64,000 nucleotides of DNA, taken from positions 1 through 64,000 of the forward strand of contig JAPEVF010000011.1 in assembly GCA_029747585.1 (NCBI GenBank), in the 5' to 3' direction. Source of the stretch: Pleurotus djamor (taxonomy: Eukaryota > Basidiomycota > Agaricomycetes > Agaricales > Pleurotaceae). Below the pieces are notes generated by a model, which had not been told where the DNA came from, searched no databases, and worked only from the letters and a program-made list of their open reading frames with translations. Both the position numbers and the translations under genes were made by a program. Positions 1 to 11,058 of the stretch are shown piece after piece. Position 1 is the stretch's first letter. Each line of letters begins with the position of its first letter.

Positions 1-855
1 AGACACCAGCACTAGCTTCCTTTGTCCGCCTAGGAATCAAGAAAAGACATGCCATCAGAGTCGAAGGGGAGATGTTGAACNAAAAAAGCCACACTANTTT
101 TGGCTCCGGCTCGAATGATAGCGGATGCGTGTCCGCGACCTCGAACGGATGGAACAGCAGCGAGCAGATGGCAGTTAACCATCGCCTTGAGCTTCTCGTC
201 TCCGAATTCTTTCAGGAGGACTTCTCGGACTCGTTTATGAATCACTTCAGCTCTCTGGTCAGAAATTCCGATTAGTCAAATACCACGGAAAAACGGGGTG
301 GAAACTACCTTGAGCCCTCTTTGAGACTGTAGCTTCCGTATGAAGTAGTCGACACATTGGACACCAACGTCCAGAAAACGGGTCCAAAGCGTTGTCTTAC
401 TTGGGTAAGTGCTATCCAAACGGGCAAGAATTGTCAGAGCTTCTTGGAAAGACACGAAAATGGACCAGCACTGACCTAACACCCACTGTCTTTCCTTCGG
501 CGGTTGTGAAGACCGTCTTTCGCGCTATCCATAGAGCGAAGAGCGCGCCGAAAAGACACTCCCGGATTTTCGACTTGATTGGGCCAAGTGGCTTGAAGGT
601 TATCGTTATTAGTACAAGTTCACTAGCGCTGGGGAAGGAAAGTATACAGGAGCATCGGCGTCCCAGACGAAACGCGTAAACCTGTCCTGCTGGAACGCCC
701 AGAGCCAGGTTCGACCTGCGGTCATGCAATGACCTATAATAAACGACGTAAGACGACACGCTCTCGACATTTCGCACGAAAAATACTCAACGAAGCTTGA
801 GAGGCTGGGCCACGGGGAGCGACTCCTTTGCATCAACTGGGGCTTTCTGCGACAT
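1..855 (-). CDS. GNAT-family N-acetyltransferase, partial (runs off left edge)
   Basis: Spliced minus-strand gene. The clearest part lies near 100-245, where VNCHLLAAV followed by PSVRGRGHASAII matches the acetyl-CoA-binding core (motif A, R/Q-x-x-G-x-G/A) of GNAT acetyltransferases. It is preceded by an exon encoding KRVREVLLKEFGDEKLK. An intron with good borders (about 260-313) joins that exon to one ending SQRGLK, and a second intron lies near 440-480. The ATG chosen at 855 opens a 22-residue reading frame before a likely intron, so the first two exons are less certain than the C-terminal half. Two Ns fall in the last visible exon. The substrate cannot be told. Fungal members of this subfamily are usually small cytosolic enzymes acetylating amines or small molecules. 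The C-terminus lies outside the window. Confidence 0.62.
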
Positions 856-915
856 TGTCCGGGTCGGAGAGGGATGAACGATAGGATGAACCGATGTGGA
901 AGGGAACGGGAAGCA

Positions 916-984
916 AGTGCAAGATGCACTGGCATGGGTTATCTGATAAATACTTTGATGCAAGTAGCACGAGTTATCTGATAA
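916..984. promoter_or_regulatory. Paired palindromic GATA sites plus a short inverted repeat
   Basis: The 11-mer TTATCTGATAA, two GATA sites in inverted orientation, occurs at 939-949 and again at 974-984, exactly 35 bp apart. These lie about 84 and 119 bp upstream of the minus-strand ATG at 855. Next to them is AGTGCA-AGA-TGCACT (916-930), a 6-bp inverted repeat. Fungal GATA factors (nitrogen regulators, white-collar type, iron regulators) bind such pairs. Regulation of the acetyltransferase gene by one of them is an inference. Confidence 0.5.
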
Positions 985-1950
985 AAAATCATGATGCGCA
1001 TCATCTTGGCAGGTAGAAGGCCAGGTGCAACGGGTATGCTTCGTCAGCCTTCAAGTGAGATCTGGACTTGCAACAAACGGGCAGGGAGTTTTCGGATTTT
1101 GGCATGCGAAAACAGTTCTCATGTTTTGGTGATCCACGTGGTTACTGGCCTATGAACGGCCGTATGGGACCTGTGGTAGATGTAAAGCCGAAAGAGAATC
1201 AGCTTGGTTTGTCAAGGTAGGGTGTCATGAAGAAACTCCTACACAGAGATCCAGTCGTACGGTATGCAACTCGGATACGCTCAATCTTAAGCCTTCGTGA
1301 CTTTGAACCTCGTACCGATGTTTGTTGCTCCTCGTATATACGAGAAGACCAACGCATTGTGACTACTCGGGGCCGCGACATATGGCACTTTCCATGCGGA
1401 ATTTGAGTTCCTACATTGGAGCCACAATGGCTCCTTGCCAAGCACGCGAAACCGTCGAAAGGGTGAAAGTTACGGCCGGTCTTCGCAAAATAAACATGCA
1501 GAGAGCGAAATTCGGCGAGTGGGTTCATGTCCGACTCTGAGCCACCTTAAAATCAACCTTTGAATTTTGCCGTTTAGCAAATGGAATGAAGACACGAAGG
1601 AGAAGTCCCACATGAGTCGCTGACACTACCTAGAGGAAACACATTGTTTTGTCCGTTGTGTCGGTCATCCGTGAGTCCTCGACGTCTACAAGCATTCAGT
1701 TTGAGATAAAATGAATTTGCCATCGAACGGTTGATATTTGGAAGGTCTCCGTAGACTAAGACAGTGCGCACTGAGGGGAAGAACAGAACAGCGACGTCCG
1801 GCAATGTCCGTCGACACACCTATGACAGGAGATGGATATTAGGGGACAAAATGGGCGTCTGCTAAATTAGCGCCGTTACCTTGGGAAAACTTTCTAGCAG
1901 CCAACTTTGAGCCAACTACCATCTCCTCGACTTGAAGGATCATCGAATTC
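985..1950. other. Intergenic, no gene recognised
   Basis: Short open frames on both strands show no family resemblance or coherent splicing. The stretch presumably holds the divergent promoters of the acetyltransferase and ENP2. Confidence 0.5.
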
Positions 1951-4470
1951 ATGGACCCATCCGCGGTCAAGGTATATACTGTAAACGGACCTGCGGCCGG
2001 CTCGTCTTCCTCGCTGCCTGACTGGCTCACACGAAAACGCGCCGTAAAAAAACAAATCAAAGCGCGTAACCCGCGAACATGTCGAATCTACCATCGAGCT
2101 AATTCAAGGCTTCGAATTTCCAGAGGCCAGTATCAAAATCAAGACGACGAGGGATGGGAAGCATGCGGTAGCGACTGGAACATATAAACCTCAAATGAAA
2201 GTTTGGGACCTGAGCCAGCTTTCGCAAAAGTTTGAGAGACATTCAGATGCCGAGAATGTCGATTTTATTGTGCGTGAGTCGTCAGGGATGTTTATGGCTT
2301 TGAGTAACAAGCTGACGTATGGTTTCATAGCTACTTTCTGATGACTGGACAAAGTCAATACATCTACAAAATGACCGGACGGTCGAGCTACATACGCAGG
2401 GCGGTTTCCATTACCGAACCAGGATACCGAAATTTGGTCGTTCCCTTGCATACCACTTTCCTTCATGCGACACATATATATCTGCCTCGGGGAATGAAAT
2501 CTATCGACTCAATCTTGAGTTAGGTAGATTCATGACCCCTCTGGTGCTGGAGGACGATGGCAGGGACAACATTCTGGGGGTCAATGTCGTTGATATAAAC
2601 CCGGCGCATCAGCTTCTGGCGTTTGGTATCGATGGTTCTGGGTCCGTACGATTGTGGGATCCTAGGTCGAGGTCAGAAGTAGGCGTTTTGAGGCTACCCA
2701 CGAATCGGCTTGTTCCCCCAAATGCAACAGCATCTCCTCTCAGTATTACGGCACTCTCATCGCGGATGGACGGACTATCGTATGCTGTCGGCACGTCTAC
2801 GGGTCATACGTTACTGTACGATATTCGATCCCCCCGACCGACTGCGACGAAGGATCAAGGCTATGGTTTACCTGTGAAGAACGTCTGTTGGATCGAAGGT
2901 GGCAGTCGAATGGCTGGTGATGGTATGGTTATGAGTTCAGACAAGAAGGTAATAAAAATTTGGGAGAAAGACAATGTGAGCATCTTGGTCTTCATTATCG
3001 TGCCCCTTTTCATTCATTGTCGTACCCAGCCTTCGTCGAACTTCGCCTCGATCACCCCTGCTACTGATCTAAATCATGTTCATCATATACCTGGGAGCGG
3101 TCTTATTATGACCACTAATGAGGGTATACAAATGGGCACGTATTACATTCCTCAACTCGGACCAGCCCCAAGATGGGCTAGCTTCCTGGAGAATATTACG
3201 GAAGAGATGGAGGACCAAACCACGCGTAGCGTGTACGAGGATTTCAAATTCGTCGAACGGAGCGAACTCAAAACGTGCGTGATATCTCGCGCTTCTTAAC
3301 TGTCTATCTCAATGACCCTTCATCTAGCCTTGGCCTGGACCACCTCGTTGGCACACCAGCTCTCAAACCATACATGCACGGTTACTTTGTTGCGCTCAAA
3401 CTCTACGACACTGCTCGCCTCATTGCGAATCCATTCTCGTATGCTGAGCACCGCGAGAAGCTCGTCAAGGAGAAGATGGAGAAGATGGCTGAGACGAGGA
3501 TAAGAGCGAAGAAGCAGACGGTGGGAGACAAGGTCAAGGTGAACAAGGCTTTGGCTGAGAAGCTTTTGAGGGAGGAAGAGAAGGCGAGGAAGAGAGAGGA
3601 GAAGATGAAGGCGGCAAAGGCTAAGAAACTTGCTGAGGCTGCTGAAGGTCACGATGGCATGGATGTGGACGAGGAAGAGGAGGAGGAGACTATTGCAGCC
3701 AAGGAAGACGGAGGAGAAAAACGACCGAATCTTCTCAGCGATCCCCGATTTGCGCAATTGTTCGAAGACCCCGAGTTCCAGGTTGATGAAGAGAGTAGGG
3801 AGTATGCCCTGCTTAATCCTTCGTCTGTGGCGCAGAAGCGACAGGGTGGGTGGGCAAAGACGGTTGTCGAGGAGGAAGAAGATGAAAGTGACAAGCCTTC
3901 GTCGGATGGGCTGGAGAGTGCAAGCGACAGTGAAACCAGCGAGGATGAGAGCGGTGATAGTGATAGCAGTGACGCCAATGGTGGGTGAGATTTTCGCAGA
4001 CAATGGCTCCACTTGCTAACTCTCTCTTTCCAGAGCTCGCCCACTCGTCGTCATCCCGCGTTCAGAAGGCCAGCCGGACAAGACCAGCCCCCCGGACCGC
4101 AAATGTGAAATTAGTGCCTATGCAGGCCCGAACGGCCCATTCCCATTCAATGAACAAGAACGCATCTTTCGGTCAGCGACGCTCGGCTACAAGTCAGCCT
4201 TCTCGGTCTCGTGCAACCGAAGTAGAGGGTGGTATGGAAATGAGCTGGGTCCCCTCTTCGAGTAAGGTGGATGATGACGATACCCTTATGCCGGATAACA
4301 CGAGAAAGGTCAAATCAAGACGGAAAGGTGCTGGTTCTTTCGGTGCTGGCTTGGAAAAAGGAGGCGAGTTTATGGATGAGAAGCCGTTGAGTGAGAGTGA
4401 GCGAAAGGGGAGAACTCAGCGGAGACAAGGCGTACGTAGCGGGAGCAAAAATGCGTTTAGAAGACTATAG
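1951..4470 (+). CDS. ENP2: Ribosome biogenesis protein ENP2 / NOL10 (WD40, nucleolar)
   Basis: Nucleolar WD40 protein of the small-subunit processome, needed for 18S rRNA maturation. Five exons: 1951-2269, 2331-2975, 3030-3274, 3328-3980 and 4034-4470. Hallmarks in order: SLPDWLTRKRAVK near the N-terminus; ELIQGFEFPEAS; ATGTYKPQMKVWDL; the DAENVDFI/LLSDDWTKS junction; IPKFGRSLAYHFPSCDTY; ASGNEIYRLNLE; SVRLWDPRSRSEVG; PGSGLIMTTNEGIQMGTYYI; and LVGTPALKPYMHGYF. A highly charged K/E-rich tail follows, with PRFAQLFEDPEFQVDEES, ending in SGSKNAFRRL as in yeast Enp2 (SKNAFRGM). The exons sum to 2299 nt, one base too many. An A7 run at 2046-2052 shifts the frame; with one A fewer the protein is 765 aa and matches the family throughout. 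This is almost certainly a sequencing error. Confidence 0.95.
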
Positions 4471-4611
4471 TCTCGATAACCGTGTACCAGGTTGGTTAAA
4501 AGTACTTATAGGGTGTACTTCTAGTACGTCTATTGTAATTGCCACTTCTTCGATGGGGCTTCAGCCCATTCATTGTGGTTTCCTCCTCCTAACATCAGTC
4601 ACGAGACCCCG

Positions 4612-4617
4612 ACGCGT
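4612..4617 (+). promoter_or_regulatory. ACGCGT (MluI cell-cycle box) upstream of MUTYH
   Basis: An ACGCGT lies 71 bp before the MUTYH ATG. In yeasts this is the MBF site used by S-phase and DNA-repair genes. Similar hexamers occur by chance about once per 4 kb, so the call rests on position only. Confidence 0.25.
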
Positions 4618-4687
4618 TTGTGGCGCCTAAGGCCGTTTGTCCACGTCCCTTTGCCTCCTAAGCCCAGGATCTTCTTCAACCACTATC

Positions 4688-6716
4688 ATGGCGAAACGAC
4701 GCGTCATTTTCACCGACTCTGACTTGGGCTCTTCAGATGAAGACTTTGAACCCGAAACAAAACCCAAGAAAAACGCGAGGAAGAGGGTCAAGCGGTCGGA
4801 ATGCGCGACGCCTAAGCCGGCGAAATCCCCTAGTTCTGGCGTTCATTACCCCCCGCATGGTATAACCCTGCATCAGATTAACTTTGCCGGAGAAATTTGC
4901 AGGCCGTTATTGGAATGGTATCACGGTGTATCAGCTTCTCGAGGCATGCCGTGGCGTAAGCCATATGATCCTTCATTAGACAAGAACGCGCGATCACAGC
5001 GTGCTTACGAGGTGAAGTAGCTTATTTGTGACAAGTTCATCAGCGAAAGGACCTGACATGACGAACTTGATAGGTGTGGATATCAGAAATCATGCTTCAG
5101 CAAACGCAGGTTGCAACCGTCATACCCTATTACAACCGTTGGATGGACAAGTATGTCCTGATTTGGATTGAGAAGACTAGTCAAATCCGTTAACTTCATT
5201 TGGCTGCGCAGATTCCCGACTATCAGACACTTGGTATGTGTATTGATGGGTGTGCATTGCTTCCGTCTCAATCGCTGCTCTTGAATAGGCAAGCTCCTCC
5301 ATAGATGAAGTTAATTCCTTGTGGAAGGGATTAGGCTACTATTCTCGCGCTTCCAGGCTACTGGCTGGTGCTCAAGCTGTCGTCAATGACATGGAAGGAA
5401 TAATGCCACCCAATGCTAAAGAAATGGAGGCGAAAATCCCTGGCGTCGGTCGCTATAGCTCAGGTGCCATCTGCTCAATCGCGTACGGAGAAGCAGTTCC
5501 CGTCGTAAGGCTCAACTTCTCACTTCGGAATAGCTCTGGCTAAATACGTGAAGCTCGACGGCAACGTTCACCGACTATTAAGTCGCTTCTTGGCGCTCCA
5601 TGCGCAACCCAAGGCTAAAGCCACTCTGGAGATCCTTTGGTCCGCTGCTCAAGCTATTGTGTGCGGCGTAAAACCCCCGTCAGAAGAAGCTATTGGACAC
5701 TCGACATCCACTTTACACCAGGATACCGCCGGAGCAAGAAGACCCGAGGATCCCGCGATAGGGTATGCAGGAGACGTGAATCAGGCTCTCATCGAACTTG
5801 GAAGTACGGTCTGCAAGGTACAAAACCCCCTTTGCGAAGTATGTCCGCTACGAAATCGGTGTGCGGCCTATCTATGGTCGGAGAATATAACAACGGTAAG
5901 TTTCCGAAGATGACCGCTCTATTGTCGCTTCAAGCTCAGCCCCGAGGACAGGCTTCGTCTCCAATCCCGGATATTGAAGAATTATGTTCCGTATGTGAGC
6001 CGTTACTGCTCGGCGGCGGTATTTCATCGTTCCCCATGAAAGTGGAGCGCAAGAAAGCTCGGGAGGAGCTAGATCTTGTCAGCGTTGTCGAATGGCGTTC
6101 AGAAACCCAACAACGGTTTTTTCTTCTCGTAAAGCGACCTGAGAACGGTAATGTCTTCATTTGATGCGAGCTGCCGCACATCTCATGGCAACTTGCATCC
6201 CAGGCTTACTTGCTGGCCTCCATGAATTCCCCACATCCGCAAACGTCCCAACACCCGTTTCTCAAGCCACCTCTGCCGAAATAACAAATTCACTTCTTTC
6301 GACGTACGTCGGTGATATAGCGACACCCCCAATTTCTGGCTCGTTTGACAGGTCTGTACATCACATTGTGGACGTCAAACCTGCAGGCGAGGTAATACAC
6401 GTCTTCTCACATATCAAGAAGACCTATCGGATTCAATGGGTTCGCCTGGGGGGCTGCGATCGCCCTCCCATGGTTGTTTCTTCCTTCGCTGACGAACCTA
6501 CTTCAACCAAAGGGTCGAGTAAACGGAGAAATGCCTCACGTAGCAAACCTAGCCAGCTCCCTGGTGCTGCCGAGTGGCTCGAAATGGATCAAGTGCTTGA
6601 AGCCAAGTATGTAATACTTTCCCTTGCATCCCCGTATCCCCAATTAACGTTTCCCATCTAGTATCAGTACCGGCGTCCGCAAAGTATGGGATCTAGTATC
6701 GAAACTTTGGAAATAG
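4688..6716 (+). CDS. MUTYH: Adenine DNA glycosylase (MutY homolog)
   Basis: Base-excision-repair glycosylase that removes adenine mispaired with 8-oxoguanine. Eight exons: 4688-5011, 5074-5150, 5212-5233, 5289-5504, 5554-5895, 5940-6147, 6204-6606 and 6662-6716. They sum to 1647 nt, or 548 aa. A basic N-terminus ([10 protein letters not shown], possible NLS) leads into the HhH-GPD core: [30 protein letters not shown], and the helix-hairpin-helix [12 protein letters not shown], then [12 protein letters not shown] and [11 protein letters not shown]. The [4Fe-4S] cluster ligands are present as C-x6-C-x2-C-x5-C ([17 protein letters not shown]). The MutT/NUDIX-like C-terminal domain that reads 8-oxoG contains [12 protein letters not shown], which is rejoined across an intron. 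Exon 3 is a 22-nt microexon (5212-5233). ATG 4688 is the only in-frame ATG before the conserved core. Confidence 0.95.
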
Positions 6717-7136
6717 CCTAGAATATCATAGGTGATCATCTAGGGTATCCCTAAATTCAGTTGTGGACGTTTAAACACCGATGCGCTGTTGTCAGTAAGT
6801 TTCTGTTGGCTCGTTCTTTTCGCCTCCCTTGAAGAAGCCAGTACCGGCAAGCGGCGGTGACTTCATACTGGTAAGTTTGGTCAAGCAACCGTCCAAGTTA
6901 GCGAGTCTTCCTTTCTGTTCGCGAGAACGTACGCCACGTCCACTGTGAACTGTCNAAAAAATGTCTCGTACGAAGGGAAAGCTAATAAATAAGTTACTAT
7001 GAAGATTGTGGGTCGTTACAAGATGGCAAGAAAATATTTTTTTTACAAACAACAATGTCCAAGAGGTGTAAGTACGATCACCCAAGACAAACATCCCTAT
7101 TTCTATATTCTGCAAGTATGAGCCACGGAAAGCAAT
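6717..7136. other. Intergenic with low-quality bases
   Basis: Presumed MUTYH 3' region and upstream region of the next gene. It has an isolated N at 6955 and precedes a cluster of Ns at 7171-7183. No gene is seen. Confidence 0.4.
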
Positions 7137-8343
7137 ATGAAAACTATAAGTCCAATAGATATTTTGAAACNNAANCNTNGANGACCTAGACTGTCTCCTA
7201 GTGTGAGTAAGAAACCTCAAAGCCCCTCGAAAGAGACAACGTTTGATCAACCGAGGGAGTCGAATGGTCGTTTTGGTCGGAAGGACGAGGCGACAAAGAA
7301 GTCCCTCGCCAAACGCTTCAAGCCAATATCTCCGCGCAGTACCCCTTCATCACGCGCTGAAAGAGCTGCAGATAGAGATGCGTTGCGAGCGTCTTCGGAA
7401 CAGGTTTCATTGCCCTTGAAGCGTTCTGGAGAGGCCTCCGATGCTCCTCGCAAAAAGGCCTATCGCAGCACTGTCGGCGAACCATCACACTCCGGCGCGT
7501 CTTCGCCCGACGACGAACGTGATGTACTTCCCAGTGTTGCTTTCAGAGGCGGGCTGTTGGGACGGCCCACTCCCCATTCGCTTGCGCGAGGATCATTGTG
7601 GAACACTCCTCCCTCTGAGGACGAAACATCGCTCACTGATGAGTCCGGCCCATTTACTCCAGAGGACTCCAGGTCTCCCCCTGCCGTGATGATCGAGGGA
7701 ACCGACACCCGTGTAGCCACGAAGCCAAGTCTTCCTACTCGAGCTCCTTTTGGGACCTTCAAGCCCTCTCCATTCATGTTCGCCAAGCGCCGTTGGTCGT
7801 CAAACCTTGTCGATGATGAGGAAGCCCTCGACGATGTTGATTCTGCCCCGACTTGCCCTCCAGAGGTCCCCGCTTCTGAGCCTGTCAACAGCCCACAACT
7901 TGAGTATATCGAAATCTCAGACTCTGATTCGTTGATTGAGGGCGATTCGATCTCTTCATCCATTCCTTTCAATCGATACCATCCTTCCTATCGCAGGTGG
8001 TCAGAGCCCGGTCTGGTCGCACTATCTACTGAAGAATCCGAGGTACTTCCCATCCATATAACTCCCCCACCTCAATGACTAAACCTTGCTTGGCCAGCCT
8101 GGAGACGATCAACCCCGCCTCATGCCTCTGGACGATTGCTCGGACCTGTCCTCGGATGAACCTGAAGCAGAGGTCGTCAAGAAATCGCCCAAGCATCTGA
8201 AGCACGTTTACCCGTCGTCCGGTAGGATTGCTTCGGTGGGCTATATCCCACCCAAGTCCTCGATCACTTTCACAACTGATATTGTAGCCACTCCCCCTAA
8301 CTTAGTAAACGCAGGATGGGACTCGTGCTCGGATTTCGAATAA
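7137..8343 (+). CDS. Hypothetical Ser/Pro-rich protein, 5' end uncertain
   Basis: Not recognised. Exon 1 runs to 8042, an intron with clean borders spans 8043-8097, and the last exon 8098-8343 begins PGDDQPRLMPLDD. The protein of about 380 aa is mostly disordered and rich in Ser, Pro, Asp and Glu. It has basic patches (KKSLAKRFKP), an acidic ISDSDSLIEGD segment resembling a SUMO-interacting motif, PSYRRWSEPGLVAL, and a C-terminus that looks conserved (VGYIPPKSSITFTTDIV, ending WDSCSDFE). The start at 7137 lies just before the N cluster (7171-7183), so the N-terminus and the frame across the Ns are unsafe. Codon use is that of a real gene and the spliced tail stays open, but no function can be assigned. 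Confidence 0.6.
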
Positions 8344-8367
8344 TGAACGTTCTTGAACAATGAATCG

Positions 8368-8393
8368 TCCCTCTCCCTCTCTCTCTCTCCTTC
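8368..8393 (+). repeat. CT microsatellite in 3' flank
   Basis: Pyrimidine run of CCCTCT/CT units directly after the stop codon of the hypothetical gene. It continues into the T-rich stretch 8394-8619 that separates this gene from the convergent CCT6. Confidence 0.7.
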
Positions 8394-8619
8394 ACTGTTC
8401 GATTTTTCACTCTCGTTGTTTGTCGCTGGCTTTGTTGTGTATTCATCTTATTTATTCGTTTCCTATTGGCGCAGGAGAAATGGCTTTCTTATACATATTA
8501 ACTTTAGTTTGTTACGATAGTGCACCTTGTAGTTTAGTTCCTCGTTTGATCGAGTAATCTCAATTGGCTTCGTTCACTCGTGATTCAATTAGTGGAAGCT
8601 ACGATCTAAATCTACAAGT

Positions 8620-10737
8620 CTATTGCTGACCCTCCGGTTTCAGCGAGCTTCGCCCAGCGCGCAGGATTTCATCCGTTGAAAGTAGATTGACAGCAATGAC
8701 GGAACTATCGTGCCAAGTCGTTAGATGAACTGGAGACATAGTGAGCGTGAACAGGAATGACTTACCATGAATGAAGCATCTGTCGTTTTACCCGGTAATT
8801 ATCCCAAATACCTTCGATCGTAGGGTCGAAAGGTTCGCCTGACTGGAGGTCAAGCCCAACGACGTTACCCTCAGCTTGTTCATCCTGGGATATGTCAGAT
8901 ACTATCCATCTTGATTTAGTCCTGGAACTTACCTGTAATGCGACAACAACATCTTGGACATCATAACCACCATTCTGGGCCAACGTCTTCGGGATAATCA
9001 ACATGGCATCAGCGAAGGCTTGAACGCCCATTTTGACTCTCCCTTTAGCGCTCTTCTTCACTGGCCCACTGAGGTGTGCCGAACAAGCTACCTCGAACGC
9101 CCCGGCCCCAGGTATCAGAGAGTCGTCTTCGATTGCATTCTTGACGGCTCTTAGTCCATCTCTAAGAGCGTCTTGTATTTGTTGGATGGTATGAGGGTTG
9201 GGTCCTTTGATCAAGAGGGTGACGGATCGAGGAGACTTTACCTCCTCGACGAATGTGAACTTCTCTTCACCGAGGGTGTGTTCGTATACAAGCCCAGCCC
9301 AGCCCAATACTTCTGGTGTCAGATCGTCAACAGTGTTTTGAGCAACACCACCGCAAATGAGTTGTAGACTTAGGGGGGGGGGCAAATGAGTATGGTAAAT
9401 CTGGCAGCAGAGTAGCAATGATGTGCGACTCACCGTTCCATATTACGACGCTTTGCTCTTCGAAGAGCGAAAATGCCGTTCTTGGCCAAGATATCCAAAC
9501 TGAGAGGGTCGATACCTTTCTGGTTGATCACCACAAAGTTTTTCGGTTTTTCATTGCTGTCAACAGCTTGATCGCAAACCAAATTCTTGAGCTCGACGAT
9601 CTTCTTGACCTTGGCATCGGTGAAGCGACGTTCAGACTCGATGAGTTTTTCCCGCTGTTCGGCGGATGAGTAGAAGAAACCTGAATTGACTTCACTGGGG
9701 TGGGGATAAGTAACGCAGACGATGGAAGTGGCCGGGATGACCTACGTTTTCTCATATTCCAAGCTGACATTGAGAATCAGAATAAACGCGTTTTCTACGC
9801 GTTTGGGCATGTCTGGGTGACGGGCGCCGTGGTCCAATACCAACCCCCGAACGAGTTGGGTGTCAGAAGCCGTGCGATGTTGCATCTTCATGATCTCGAC
9901 CATGTGTAGATCGATCGGTTCTTGCCACTGCTCCTCTGCATCTGGAACCTATATCAATGTGTGAACACTAGTAGGTCGTCTATCGTCGCACCTTTCGCGG
10001 GAGGTGGGGGCCGTATCGTCAAAACGGCGTCAACGATGTCGGCGGAGAGTTTTTTAGCCAGCGTAGCATTGATCTTGGTGGCAAGGGAGGTATTGGCAAC
10101 GTTGATGAGAGTAGCCCGATCAATGGAAGTGGTGTGTTTGAATGTGTCCAAGAACTGCAAGAAGAAACGGTCGTTTTAGCACTGCCAAGGATGGAAGACG
10201 AGGCTGCGGACTCACTGCAAGTGACTCTTTCTTCGCCAGATCGAAACCCTCCGCGATCACAGTTGGGTGCACACCCTCAGATATGTATCGATCGGCTTGC
10301 TTCAGAAGTTCCCCTACAAGGAGCACCACAGACGTTGTGCCGTCTCCCACTTGATCGTCTTGAGCCACAGCTGTTCGTGCGATCATCGCCGCCGTAGGAT
10401 TCTGGATCTGCATCTCTGACAGGAGGACCTTGCCGTCCTTGGTCATTTTGATCTGGCCAGCACCATCTACAAGCATTTTGAGGGTACCGCGGGGACCTGA
10501 AAGCACATTCAGGTATGTTAGCACGATAATGATGCGTGTTTCACTGAATAGACGCGTCAAGCTTACCCAGATTACTTTTGACGACGTTAGCAAGACCCAT
10601 CGCTCCATTGGTGTTGACCTGGATGAATTTTGTGAGCATGAAGATGATTACAAGAAAGAGGATGAAGCGACCTGAAGAGCTGCTGCTCTCCTGACGCTCT
10701 CGGCCTTGGGATTGATGAGCTCGATGCTGGAGGACAT
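8620..10737 (-). CDS. CCT6: T-complex protein 1 subunit zeta (CCT6)
   Basis: Subunit of the cytosolic group II chaperonin TRiC/CCT, which folds actin, tubulin and WD40 proteins. Nine exons, from 10672-10737 (ATG 10737) to 8620-8704. The total of 1659 nt gives 552 aa, the normal family length. Visible hallmarks: [19 protein letters not shown] (split by an intron), the ATP-binding [32 protein letters not shown], the zeta-specific [82 protein letters not shown], and the end of the equatorial domain [15 protein letters not shown]. The last exon encodes [19 protein letters not shown], as in CCT6 orthologs. The gene is divergent from the dehydrogenase downstream, sharing a 321-bp intergenic region. 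Confidence 0.96.
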
Positions 10738-10984
10738 GGTGAAGGGTATTGAGTGCGCAAGGTCGCGCGTCGATAATTTCGAGTAATGAGCGCTTAACTC
10801 TGAGCTCCGACGGTTTACTAGACGCCCATTGAATACTATTGAGCTCGTGTATCAGGTGCCTAAAGATCCTTGATTATTGAATGAACCACCAGAAATGGGG
10901 CAGTAATTAGGGTAAAAATTTGAAATCGGAGTGTTGCAGGGTTCTTTCGACAGAACTGACCGACTCCCCCTTTTTCCCCGTTCA

Positions 10985-11005
10985 CCGGGTGTGGGGAATA
11001 CCCGG
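10985..11005. promoter_or_regulatory. Inverted CCGGGT/ACCCGG element in the CCT6-SDR divergent promoter
   Basis: CCGGGT (10985-10990) and ACCCGG (11000-11005) form a perfect 6-bp inverted repeat with a 9-bp spacer, in the 321-bp region between two divergent start codons. Inverted CGG/CCG half-sites are the usual target form of fungal Zn2Cys6 regulators. An AT-rich GATAAATAAG follows at 11017-11026, about 35 bp before the dehydrogenase ATG. Confidence 0.4.
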
Positions 11006-11058
11006 TCGGGCGGTGGGATAAATAAGACCTGTGGGGGACCAGTCACTTCCCCACCATC

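Noticed and set aside
7097..7112. TTTCTATATTCTGCAA shared with about 41275-41290
   Set aside because: A single 16-bp match is expected about once by chance in a window this size; flanks do not match.
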